Positions 8,891-16,456 of a stretch of 47,069 nt of DNA are shown piece by piece. The stretch is taken from positions 1 through 47,069 of the forward strand of contig JAFAOU010000050.1 of assembly GCA_019247495.1 (NCBI GenBank), given 5' to 3'. The notes beneath the pieces are model-generated. The model made no database searches. It saw only the letters and a list, made by a program, of their open reading frames with translations, and was not told where the DNA came from. The position numbers were made by a program, and so were the translations under genes. This DNA is from Acidobacteriota bacterium (GTDB lineage: Bacteria > Acidobacteriota > Thermoanaerobaculia > Gp7-AA8). Within the stretch, counting starts at the first letter, position 1, and every line of letters begins with the position of its first letter.

Positions 8891-9578
8891 GTTGCAGCGC
8901 CGTATCCTGCTCGTCGAGGACGAAGAGAGCCTCATCCTCACACTGCGCGACCGGTTCCACTCCGAAGGCTACCTCGTGACGGTGGAGAGCGACGGCGAAT
9001 CGGCGCTGGCCACCGGAACGCGCACGCCGTTCGATCTGATCGTGCTCGATGTCGCACTACCGCGGAAGAACGGCTTCGACGTCTGCCGCGATCTGCGCCA
9101 GCGCGGAATCCAGACACCGATCCTGATGCTCACCGCGCGCGGCCAGGTGGTCGATCGCGTCGTTGGGCTCAAGCTCGGTGCCGACGATTACCTGACCAAG
9201 CCGTTCGAGATGATGGAGCTGCTGGCGCGTGTGGAAGCGCTGCTGCGCCGCGCGCGCACGATGGCAGCGAATGCATCCGACTCGTACGCGTTCGGGCCGG
9301 TACACGTCGACTTTCGCAGCGCCGAGGTGCGGCGCGAAGGGACGCCGATCGAGCTGTCCACGCTCGAGATCAAACTACTGCGCTACTTCGTCGAACACCG
9401 CGGCGCTGTCCTCGCGCGCGATGAACTACTCGACAAAGTGTGGGGCTACGACGCCACGCCGGTCACGCGCACCGTCGACGTTCATGTCGCCTCGCTGCGC
9501 CAGAAGCTGGAAACGAATCCCTCGAAGCCGGAGTACATCGTCACGGTGCACGGCCTGGGATACAAGTTTCTCGGCTGA
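8883..9578 (+). CDS. OmpR-family response regulator
   Basis: The product is 231 aa: a receiver domain (phosphoacceptor Asp56 in LIVLDVALPRKNGF, switch residues in LTARG, Lys in LTKPFE) followed by a C-terminal winged-helix domain of the OmpR/PhoB type (TVDVHVASLRQKLE and VHGLGYKF). The start at 8883 is chosen because it is where the receiver fold begins (RRILLVEDEE) and it overlaps the kinase end, implying coupled translation. It is the obvious partner of the upstream kinase. Its targets probably include the divergent Spy-like gene and possibly the surface-protein cluster that begins 116 nt downstream. Confidence 0.94.
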   Translation: MPELQRRILLVEDEESLILTLRDRFHSEGYLVTVESDGESALATGTRTPFDLIVLDVALPRKNGFDVCRDLRQRGIQTPILMLTARGQVVDRVVGLKLGADDYLTKPFEMMELLARVEALLRRARTMAANASDSYAFGPVHVDFRSAEVRREGTPIELSTLEIKLLRYFVEHRGAVLARDELLDKVWGYDATPVTRTVDVHVASLRQKLETNPSKPEYIVTVHGLGYKFLG

Positions 9579-9638
9579 CTCATCTGCATCCAATTTCCCC
9601 AGTGAAGCTTTTTTAGGCACGCCTGTATTTTTTTGCTC

Positions 9639-9689
9639 CTTCTCCTGCACTTACCTGACGAAGCAGTCAAAACAGAGAAACAGGAGAAG
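9639..9689 (+). promoter_or_regulatory. 5' leader with anti-Shine-Dalgarno stem
   Basis: Bases 9639-9647 (CTTCTCCTG) are the exact reverse complement of 9681-9689 (CAGGAGAAG), which contains the ribosome binding site of the secreted protein starting at 9695. The 33-nt loop between them is plausible for an RNA hairpin. If formed, the stem would mask the ribosome site completely, so translation could depend on temperature, a protein or an alternative fold. The pairing is seen directly; regulation is inference. The preceding bases 9579-9638 hold two T-runs but no clear terminator. Confidence 0.4.
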
Positions 9690-9694
9690 AAACG

Positions 9695-10216
9695 ATGAAG
9701 AGGATGTTTGTTGTCTCAGCAGCAGTAGTGATGTTGGCGTTTGCGTCGGCCGCGTCGGCCGCGACCTCGAGCGGTACGCTCACAGTGACGGGCACGGTCG
9801 AAAGCTCGGTCAGCCTGACCGTTGAATCCGCGGGCGGCACGACCAGCGGCACGGGCACGGCAGCGGCCACGAGCGATCTCGGCAACATCAGCAAGTACGG
9901 CTCGGCGCCGACCGGTTTCACGCTGGCGCGCGGCGCGTCCAACTGGACGATTTCGTCCACCGTCGGTGTCCAGGTCGACAAGGCCAACCTCACCAGCACC
10001 GACTACACGCTCACCGCGCAACTCGGATCGGCTCCGGCCTCCGGCGTAACGTGGAAGCTCAACGGCAGCACGCTCAGCGACTCCTCCGCGACCACGCTGA
10101 CGTCGACCGGAACCTACGGCTCGACCGGCAGCTACTCGTGGGACATCGTCGTCGCCGACAGCGCCGCGGCCGCGGCGATCGACAACACGATCAACTTCAC
10201 GGCCACCTCCAACTGA
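9695..10216 (+). CDS. Secreted beta-rich surface protein, pilin-subunit-like
   Basis: The 173-aa precursor has a textbook signal peptide (cleavage near ASAASA/ATSS, about residue 22). The mature protein is extremely rich in Thr, Ser, Gly and Ala, has no Cys and is built of short alternating beta strands (for example GTLTVTGTVESSVSLTVES near the N-terminus). This composition and the N-terminal strand pattern resemble spore-coat-U/Csu-type fimbrial subunits, but I do not see the disulphide typical of those. It has a strong ribosome site (AGGAGA, 7-nt spacing), is the first gene of a four-gene cluster with a PapD-like chaperone and an outer membrane barrel, and is followed by a hairpin. All this fits a major exported subunit; the assignment is inferred. 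Confidence 0.6.
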   Translation: MKRMFVVSAAVVMLAFASAASAATSSGTLTVTGTVESSVSLTVESAGGTTSGTGTAAATSDLGNISKYGSAPTGFTLARGASNWTISSTVGVQVDKANLTSTDYTLTAQLGSAPASGVTWKLNGSTLSDSSATTLTSTGTYGSTGSYSWDIVVADSAAAAAIDNTINFTATSN

Positions 10217-10236
10217 GGCGAATCGAATCGACAGCA

Positions 10237-10268
10237 GGTGCCGGAGCGTGGCGACACGCTCCTGCACC
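10237..10268 (+). other. Intercistronic hairpin with GCGA tetraloop
   Basis: GGTGC-C-GGAGCGTG-GCGA-CACGCTCC-T-GCACC folds into a 13-bp stem with one mismatch, closed by a GNRA tetraloop. It lies between the first and second genes of the surface cluster and has no T-tract, so it is not a standard intrinsic terminator. It is well placed to protect the upstream mRNA from 3' exonucleases, giving more of the first product than of the downstream chaperone and barrel, as in other fimbrial operons. Confidence 0.7.
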
Positions 10269-10282
10269 GCCCGAGGTGATGC

Positions 10283-10762
10283 ATGAGACGAATGATGGCA
10301 GCGGCGATGGTGCTCCTGGTTTCGGCAGCGTTGCCGGTCCGTGCGGAACGCCGCCGTTCCGCCGCGCCGCCGGAGCAGGCGCTGTCGATCGTCTTCGTGG
10401 AGGCCGGACCGGGCGACGCGTCGCTGAAAGCGGCAGGCAGCGAAGCGTGGCTCGATCTGAACGCCGTCAACCATCAGGGCAATTCACGCAGCACCCGGCT
10501 GCGGCGGACGTTCGGAATCCGCATCGAACGCGCCGGCAATGCCACCGCCGGAACGGCCGCCATCGTGGCGCGCCTGGAGTCGTGGGACGGGAGAGCGACG
10601 TACCGGCTGGACGGCCGCCCGCTCACTGCCGCGCCATTCATCGTCGATGCGCACGCGGCCGTCGGAACGGTCACGGTCCACACGCTCGACATCGAGATTC
10701 CGATCGAAGCGGCCGCGGGTCCGCTTGCCGCCTCCATCGCCTGGGAAGTCAATAGTAACTGA
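10283..10762 (+). CDS. Secreted protein of the surface cluster, unknown family
   Basis: This 159-aa protein has a signal peptide (about residues 1-21, ending VRAE). The mature part begins with a basic linker (RRRSAAPPEQ) and then continues as an all-beta domain with strands such as LSIVFVEAG, TFGIRIERAG, AAIVARLESW and SIAWEVNSN. I recognise no named family. The start at 10283 is preceded by GAGGTG. It lies between the abundant-type subunit and the chaperone-like gene, where a minor or tip subunit, or an adaptor, would be expected in a chaperone-usher operon. It has no cysteine. Confidence 0.55.
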   Translation: MRRMMAAAMVLLVSAALPVRAERRRSAAPPEQALSIVFVEAGPGDASLKAAGSEAWLDLNAVNHQGNSRSTRLRRTFGIRIERAGNATAGTAAIVARLESWDGRATYRLDGRPLTAAPFIVDAHAAVGTVTVHTLDIEIPIEAAAGPLAASIAWEVNSN

Positions 10763-10772
10763 AGGATGTATG

Positions 10773-11537
10773 ATGATCTATAAATTCATAATGATTTTAC
10801 TAACACTGGCCTCGCTTCCCGCGTTCGCCGCCTCCGGATCGCTCTCCGTATCGCCCGCGGTGGTGATGTTGCAGGGCACGCCCGGACAGAGCACGACGCA
10901 GACGCTGACCATCGTCAACAGCAGCGACCAGCCCTTCTCGTTCGATCTGAAAGCCGAAGACGCCGTGGCCCGCAATGGGAATCGCGTCTACGTCAAGGCG
11001 GGCGAACTGGCAGGCAGCATCGCCGCGACCGCGGTGTTCTCGCGCAAGTCGGTGACGGTCGCGCCGGGCGAACGCACCAACGTCACGATCACGGTCACCA
11101 TCCCGCCGAAGCCCGCCTCGCGCGCAATCATCGCGCTCTTCCACGGCACCACCAGGATGAAAAGCGCGGGGATGAACGCGACGGCGTCGCTTGGGACGCT
11201 GATGACGTTCGCGCTCTCGGACAACGCCACTGCCACGGCCACGCCGCTGTCGGTGCGGCCGCCGTCGCGGACGGCGAATCTCTCCGTTTCCCAGCAACTC
11301 GTCAACAGCGGCAGCGAGCCGGTGCTGGCGCGCGGCGTTCTGGCCATCATCAATCCGGGCGGCACTCTCGTCGCGAAGCAGGCCCTCCCCGCGCGCCGCG
11401 TTCTGCCCGGCGAAACCTTTGCCGTGAACGCCGAATACGGCGGCGAGCTGGCCGCCGGTCACTATCGCGCCTTCGTCACCTACGATCTGCAGAACAGCAA
11501 GAGCATCACGTCGTCCGCGGAGTTCGACGTTCGATGA
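10773..11537 (+). CDS. PapD-like periplasmic chaperone (fimbrial-type Ig fold)
   Basis: The start at 10773 is preferred over the ATG at 10770 because GAAGGA then has 6-nt spacing. The precursor is 254 aa with a signal peptide ending AFAASG. The mature protein has the two-domain length of fimbrial chaperones. Domain 1 opens with SLSVSPAVVML and TLTIVNSSDQPFSFDL and carries the VTVAPGERTNVTITVTIP stretch, matching the xLxPGxxxxxxI strand of PapD-like chaperones. Domain 2 (about 155-254) is another beta sandwich with LLVNSGSEPVL-like strands. It probably escorts the two upstream secreted proteins. Its end overlaps the barrel gene by 4 nt. An alternative is a generic Ig-like surface protein. Confidence 0.65.
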   Translation: MIYKFIMILLTLASLPAFAASGSLSVSPAVVMLQGTPGQSTTQTLTIVNSSDQPFSFDLKAEDAVARNGNRVYVKAGELAGSIAATAVFSRKSVTVAPGERTNVTITVTIPPKPASRAIIALFHGTTRMKSAGMNATASLGTLMTFALSDNATATATPLSVRPPSRTANLSVSQQLVNSGSEPVLARGVLAIINPGGTLVAKQALPARRVLPGETFAVNAEYGGELAAGHYRAFVTYDLQNSKSITSSAEFDVR

Positions 11538-14344
11538 AACGCTTCGCCGCAGCTGCGTTTGCGATCCTTTTCGCGCGAATCGCTTGCGCCGAGAGCGTCA
11601 CCGTCCGGGTGGCGGAGACCGTGACGATCGAGATCGCCGGCACGACGGCAGCCTACGCCGTCGATCCAGCAATCGCCGACGTCACCACCGCGTCGGGCGG
11701 CCGCGTCACGATCACCGGACGCAGCGCCGGGACGACGCAGATCATCGCCATCACCGCCGGCGGCACGCGCGCGTACCTCGTCACCATCGCCCCTCCGGTC
11801 GCGCAACGTCTGCCGGCCGCGCTTGCGACCAACGCTCCGATCGCCCGTGCGGATGTCCGCTACGCAGGCGGCGCGCACCAAATACAAAGCGCGTTCGACG
11901 TCTTCACCACCGACGGCGAACGGCGCTCGCAGTTTCATCTGCTGAACGTCCATTACCTCGCGGACTCGTTTGGCCGTTCGACGAACGCGATCCCTTCGAT
12001 TTACTACCGCACTACCTCGGCACACCGCGAGCTGACGCTGTTCGACGACATCATCGATCTCTCGCCGCTGACGGTCCGTTCCACGCAGGTGCGCGGCGTC
12101 CATCTGCTCGACGGTCCGCTGGAACTTCACGCCGGATACGCCGCGTCGACGATGTACGAGGATCTCTTCCTTCCCGCCGACAAGCGTTGGATGGCCAGCG
12201 CCGGATACGGCATCGATCGCGGACATTTCCGCTGGATTCCCTCGGCGTACGCATTCCTCTCCGAACCGCGCGGCACTGCAGCGAAACGTGGAGCGGTGGC
12301 GTCGCTGGCGGCGGAGTATCGCGATGGCGACACGCTTTTGGCGCGCGGCGAAATGGCGGCCAGCCGAGGAGTGGCGGGATCGGGGGAGGTGCGGTATCAG
12401 ACGGAGCGCGATCAACTGCGAGGACGTCTCTTCTACAAACCAAACGACTTTCCCACACTCGGCCTCAGCGATCTTCCGGGCGTTCACGGCGAGATCGATT
12501 GGAACCGGCGGGCCACGCAACGTCTCAGCGTCGATTCGTACGCCACGTTCGATCGCACCAAAATCGCGGCGTTCGATCAGAGCGTGGCGGTCAGCAACGT
12601 CGCGATGCGCTACGCATTGACTCCGCACGTTTCGGTGTTGACCGGTGCGGATAGCAGCGTCGTGCGAAGCGGAACGAATGCATCGATCCGCACCATCGGG
12701 ATTCCTGCCGGCGTCGCCTACGACGCGCAACGCTTCGGCGCCGCCGCGTCGTACCGCCTGCTCGACAACTCGCAGACCAGCCGCCTCGGAGACACGCTGC
12801 GGCTGAGCGGACGCGCCGGCAGCGGCGGCTTTACCGTCAACGCCTGGGTGGAACGGCAGCGCCGCGCGCCGTCGCTCGACCTCATCTTCCACGACACGCC
12901 GGGCCTCGAGCTCGCGCTACTGCGGCTCGGCATCACGGTGCGCACGCCGGAAGACCTCGCGCGCGTCCTCCGTGACAACGCCGCACTCATCAACCTCGGA
13001 TACATCGACGGCGTCACCGTCAACCTTACGCCCCGGCGCGTGCAGAGCGGCATCGACGCGGCATTCAACTCGGCCGACACGCGCAACCAGCTCCGTCTGC
13101 ACGCCGTCGTTGACCGAAGCGAAGGCGTGGCGTCGACGCAGAACTCGATGCTGGCCACGCTTTCGTACACGCGGCGGCTGATGGTGTCGACCGACATTTA
13201 CGCTTCGTATTCGCGCTGGCGCACCAGCTTCGCGTTACGCACCGTCGACGGCTCCGCGGTCGAAGCAGGCGTGCGTCATCGTTTCGACGGACTCCCGCAA
13301 TTTCTGCAGCGCGCCGGGACGATCGAAGGCGTCGTCTTTCTCGATCCCCAGCAGCGCGGCGTTGCCGATCCGACCACCACCACTCCGCTCGAAGGCATCG
13401 TGGTCATGCTCGACGACACGCGCTCCACGCGCACCGAAAAAACCGGAGCGTATGCATTCCGCGACGTTCCGCCGGGACGCCATCGCGTCTCGGCAAAGGC
13501 AGGCGCGTCGAAGCCGGCGTACTTCACCACGCCCTCGACCGCGGAATTGAACGCGCCGGGCCGCGCAGATTTCGGTTTGGTGTGGTCCCCCGCACGGATC
13601 ATCGGCCGCGTCGCCAGTGACGCCAACCTCGGCATCGCCGGCGCGGTCATCAACGCAAGAACGACGAAAGGTGCAGACATGAGTGCGACCACCGATTCCG
13701 AAGGCGGCTTTGTGCTGGCAGGACCCGCTGGTGAATACACGATCGATCTCGCGGCCGAGTCGCTTCCGGCCGGCTATGTTTTCCGAGGAGCGAAAAGGGT
13801 CGTGAACGCACCGGCGGATCAGCCGTTGACTGTCGCGTTCCAAGTCGAGGCGCTACGCAGCGTCTCGGGGACGGTCAGCGGCGGTCCGGCGGAGATTCGC
13901 ATCGAGCCGCTCGGGTTGACGGTCACGAGCGACACGGCTGGCGGCTTCGTCTTCCGTTCGCTGCCGCCGGGAACATTCACGATCACTGCGCGGCGCGGCG
14001 GACGGGTTGCGTCGAGCACGGTCACCGTTCCGGTCGAGCCGGCGGTCCTGAACACGTCGTTGACATTCGCCGAGACCGCACCGCCGGCCGCTGCGGCGGT
14101 TGTGGCGCCGCAGAACGTGCCCGCGGCCGTCCGAGCCTTCTTCGTCCAGCTCGGCGCATTCAGCGAGGCGCGCAATGCGGAGCAACTGGTCGAACGGATC
14201 GCACGCACCGGAACGCGCGCCGAAAGCACGAAGACCGGCCAGCTGATCCTGGTCAGGGTCGGTCCGTACCCATCGCGTGCGGAGGCGGCAAAGACGATCG
14301 CCCAGCTTCGCCAGAAAGGGTTTGACGCAATCGTGACGCGATAG
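11534..14344 (+). CDS. Usher-like outer membrane protein with pilus N-domain, barrel, three beta-sandwiches and SPOR domain
   Basis: This is a 936-aa protein. Residues 1-19 are a signal peptide. Residues 20-86 look like the pilus-formation N-terminal domain found in secretins (YAVDPAIADVTT, VTITGRSAGTTQIIAI). Residues about 105-585 are a long series of amphipathic strands (outer-membrane-barrel-like). Residues about 595-682, 687-772 and 775-846 are three SD-repeat/carboxypeptidase-regulatory-like beta sandwiches (GAYAFRDVPPGRHRV, GGFVLAGPAGEYTI, GGFVFRSLPPGTFTI). Residues 867-936 are a SPOR domain (FFVQLGAFSEARNAEQL, ILVRVGPYPSRAEA). SPOR domains bind stem-peptide-free peptidoglycan, so the C-terminus should be periplasmic. 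Encoded with a chaperone-like protein and secreted beta proteins, it may be the export pore of a chaperone/usher-like pathway. Sequence similarity to classical FimD ushers is not apparent to me. Confidence 0.6.
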   Translation: MKRFAAAAFAILFARIACAESVTVRVAETVTIEIAGTTAAYAVDPAIADVTTASGGRVTITGRSAGTTQIIAITAGGTRAYLVTIAPPVAQRLPAALATNAPIARADVRYAGGAHQIQSAFDVFTTDGERRSQFHLLNVHYLADSFGRSTNAIPSIYYRTTSAHRELTLFDDIIDLSPLTVRSTQVRGVHLLDGPLELHAGYAASTMYEDLFLPADKRWMASAGYGIDRGHFRWIPSAYAFLSEPRGTAAKRGAVASLAAEYRDGDTLLARGEMAASRGVAGSGEVRYQTERDQLRGRLFYKPNDFPTLGLSDLPGVHGEIDWNRRATQRLSVDSYATFDRTKIAAFDQSVAVSNVAMRYALTPHVSVLTGADSSVVRSGTNASIRTIGIPAGVAYDAQRFGAAASYRLLDNSQTSRLGDTLRLSGRAGSGGFTVNAWVERQRRAPSLDLIFHDTPGLELALLRLGITVRTPEDLARVLRDNAALINLGYIDGVTVNLTPRRVQSGIDAAFNSADTRNQLRLHAVVDRSEGVASTQNSMLATLSYTRRLMVSTDIYASYSRWRTSFALRTVDGSAVEAGVRHRFDGLPQFLQRAGTIEGVVFLDPQQRGVADPTTTTPLEGIVVMLDDTRSTRTEKTGAYAFRDVPPGRHRVSAKAGASKPAYFTTPSTAELNAPGRADFGLVWSPARIIGRVASDANLGIAGAVINARTTKGADMSATTDSEGGFVLAGPAGEYTIDLAAESLPAGYVFRGAKRVVNAPADQPLTVAFQVEALRSVSGTVSGGPAEIRIEPLGLTVTSDTAGGFVFRSLPPGTFTITARRGGRVASSTVTVPVEPAVLNTSLTFAETAPPAAAAVVAPQNVPAAVRAFFVQLGAFSEARNAEQLVERIARTGTRAESTKTGQLILVRVGPYPSRAEAAKTIAQLRQKGFDAIVTR

Positions 14345-14360
14345 CGCGGGTCGCGTCATC

Positions 14361-15254
14361 TCACAACTTTTTCAGCAATCCCTTCCAACGCACCCACGCT
14401 TCGTCGCGCGCTTTTTTGTTGCCGGCCCAGGCGTCGCGGGCTTTCTGGTCGGCGCCGGCGGGAGGCGGCGGCGTTTCGCCGGCGCGCATGAAGCCGTGCC
14501 CGGCGCCTTCGTACGTGACCGGCTCGAAAGTCTTGCCGGCCGCTTTCATCAGCTCGATCGTTTTCGGGATGGTCGCGCCGATTCGGGCGTCGTTGCCGGC
14601 ATAGAAACCGTAGACCGGAGCCTTGATTTTCGCGATCTCATCGGCCGACTCCGGTCCGCTGCCGTAGAAAACGTACGCGGCGGAGAGGCTCGGACGATTG
14701 GTGGCGAAACGGAACGACTGCGTGCCGCCCCAGCAGAATCCGGTCACCGCCACCTTGCCGTTCGCGGCGGGGAGTTTGGCGACGTAATCGGCGACGGCGT
14801 TCAGGTCGGCGGTGATCTGGTCCGGCGGAAGATCGCGGATCGCTTTGCCCACCGCGGTGCCGTCGGCAAAGGAGGCCGTGCCGCCTCCCTCCGGACCCAT
14901 GCCGGACAGCAGGTCCGGCGCGATGGCGATGTAGCCCGCCTCGGCAACTTCGTCGGCGAGCATCTGCACCCAATCGCTCATCCCGAAAATCTCGTGGATC
15001 ACCACTACCGCCGGCGCCTTCGCCTTCACCTCGGGATAGACGACGAACGCGCTGACGGTGCGTGTGCCCGACTTCACGTTCACCCACTCGTGGTGACGCG
15101 GCGAGTTGTCAACCTTCTTCTTCGCCCAATCCTGCGACACGCTCGTGTTCGTGGGCAGGGCGGTCGTAGCCATCTGATGTTCGGCGTGCGGGTCCTGCGC
15201 GCAAGCGGCAGCGGCGGCGAGGACGGCAGCAGTTGTGATCAGCAGTCGTTTCAT
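14361..15254 (-). CDS. Exported dienelactone hydrolase family protein
   Basis: The start at 15254 is preceded by GGAGGAACC and opens a signal peptide (residues 1-20, cleaved after ACAQ). The 297-aa alpha/beta hydrolase has the dienelactone hydrolase triad: Cys174 in GFCWGG, Asp222 in YAGNDARIG and His253 in GAGHGF. VVVIHEIFGMSDW near residue 83 is the oxyanion region. The mature N-terminus is His-rich (DPHAEHQM). The reaction of periplasmic members of this family is usually unknown; ester or lactone hydrolysis is all that can be inferred. It is convergent with the surface cluster (16-nt gap) and divergent from the receiver gene. Confidence 0.88.
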   Translation of the reverse strand: MKRLLITTAAVLAAAAACAQDPHAEHQMATTALPTNTSVSQDWAKKKVDNSPRHHEWVNVKSGTRTVSAFVVYPEVKAKAPAVVVIHEIFGMSDWVQMLADEVAEAGYIAIAPDLLSGMGPEGGGTASFADGTAVGKAIRDLPPDQITADLNAVADYVAKLPAANGKVAVTGFCWGGTQSFRFATNRPSLSAAYVFYGSGPESADEIAKIKAPVYGFYAGNDARIGATIPKTIELMKAAGKTFEPVTYEGAGHGFMRAGETPPPPAGADQKARDAWAGNKKARDEAWVRWKGLLKKL

Positions 15255-15354
15255 CGGTTCCTCCGGGCGCGAATGGTAGCGCGGGCCCGCCATCATGGCG
15301 CGAATCTAGCTGCTTTAAACGAGCGGCCCGCTCCTGTATCGTGACGCTCCTTTC

Positions 15355-15714
15355 ATGGCTAAGACCGTCCTGATCATCGACGATGACGCACCCACCCGGG
15401 GCCTCCTCACCGCGGTGATGGGCCGCGCCGGCCTCGCCGCGGTTACGGCGTCGGACGGCGCCATGGCCATCGAGATGATCAAGACGCGTGATGATCTCTG
15501 CTGCATTGTTCTCGATCTCATGATGCCGGTCATCGACGGGCCTGCCGTGCTCGCGCATCTCTCATCGGTGAAGAGCAGCGTGCCGGTGATCGTCTGCACG
15601 GCAGCGGGGCCACGCCTGACTCCCGAATTCGATCGTGCAAGCGTCCGGGCCGTCATTCAGAAGCCGTTTGATATCGAGCAACTCGCAGCGATCGTGAAGA
15701 GTCTCGCGGAATGA
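15355..15714 (+). CDS. Stand-alone response-regulator receiver domain (CheY-like)
   Basis: The 119-aa protein is a single receiver domain with no output domain: acidic pocket IIDDDAP (residues 7-13), phosphoacceptor Asp54 in IVLDLMMPVIDG, and Lys103 in IQKPFD. Such proteins act through protein-protein contacts, for example in phosphorelays or as regulators of other kinases. It is followed after 7 nt by a sensory-domain protein, so the two probably work together, with a histidine kinase supplied from elsewhere. The ATG at 15355 sits directly at the start of the fold. Confidence 0.9.
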   Translation: MAKTVLIIDDDAPTRGLLTAVMGRAGLAAVTASDGAMAIEMIKTRDDLCCIVLDLMMPVIDGPAVLAHLSSVKSSVPVIVCTAAGPRLTPEFDRASVRAVIQKPFDIEQLAAIVKSLAE

Positions 15715-15721
15715 TTGACTG

Positions 15722-16453
15722 ATGCCGTACGACCTGGCCCGGTTCGGGGTGACGGACATGATGAGCTGCCGCGGCCGGCTGCGCGGTCTCTTCGACGAAG
15801 ATCCGGGAAGCACGGCCGGCGCGGCGCAACGCGTGGTCGATTTCTTCTACGACGAGTTGGTCGACGAACGTGGCGGGCATGCCTTCGCGCTCGTGCGCTT
15901 CTTCAAAACCGAGCGTTTCGATGCGCTCGATGGCGGGCAGCAGGAGTTCGCGCTGAAAACCGCCGGCTCCGCTGCGCTCGACGACGACGTCCGCTGCCTG
16001 ACATTGCTCGCAACGACCGGTGACGAGCCGGCGTGGCATTCACCCGAGCAGTCCCGCGGACATCGCGCCATTCCGTTGACCAGCATCGACATGGTCGAGC
16101 AGGCGCCGATGATTGCGCAGCTCATCAAACAACTGGGCCTCTCGGTGGCGACCGTCGTCCGCCCTGAAGCGGGTCTCATCCTCGACACCGAAGGCCGCAA
16201 GCAGAACGTCTTCTACGTTCCGGAGGCGCTCGGCAGTCCGCACATCGTGGCGCAGGAGGAGTTCGTCCGGCCGTACGGCATCGCCTCGGTCATCGGACTC
16301 GGAGGCCTGATCAGCACCGGCGACATGTTCGCCTTGATCCTTTTCTCGAAAGTGCCGATTTCGCGCGAGGTGGCGGACCTCTTTGGCGTGCTCGGGCTCA
16401 ATCTGAAAATCGCCATCCTGCCGATGATCAACCGCACGCTTCTTCGTTCCTGA
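15722..16453 (+). CDS. Stand-alone sensory domain protein (histidine-kinase N-terminal type)
   Basis: The 243-aa protein has no membrane segment and no kinase, HTH or catalytic domain. Its conserved stretches (VDFFYDELVDERGGHAFALVRF near residues 39-60, TLLATTGDEPAW, RGHRAIPL, APMIAQLIKQLGL, FYVPEALGSPHIVAQEEF, GIASVIGLGG and DMFALILFSKVPI) resemble, from memory, an uncharacterised sensory domain that normally forms the N-terminus of PAS/histidine kinase proteins. The fold may be GAF-like. Here it stands alone, directly after a CheY-like receiver gene, as if a hybrid kinase had been split and lost its catalytic part. Ligand unknown. Confidence 0.6.
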   Translation: MPYDLARFGVTDMMSCRGRLRGLFDEDPGSTAGAAQRVVDFFYDELVDERGGHAFALVRFFKTERFDALDGGQQEFALKTAGSAALDDDVRCLTLLATTGDEPAWHSPEQSRGHRAIPLTSIDMVEQAPMIAQLIKQLGLSVATVVRPEAGLILDTEGRKQNVFYVPEALGSPHIVAQEEFVRPYGIASVIGLGGLISTGDMFALILFSKVPISREVADLFGVLGLNLKIAILPMINRTLLRS

Positions 16454-16456
16454 TGG

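Noticed and set aside
9601..9640. T-runs after the response regulator as an intrinsic terminator
   Set aside because: Only a 3- to 4-bp stem (AGGC/GCCT) lies between the T-runs, too weak for a terminator; the response regulator and surface cluster could be cotranscribed.
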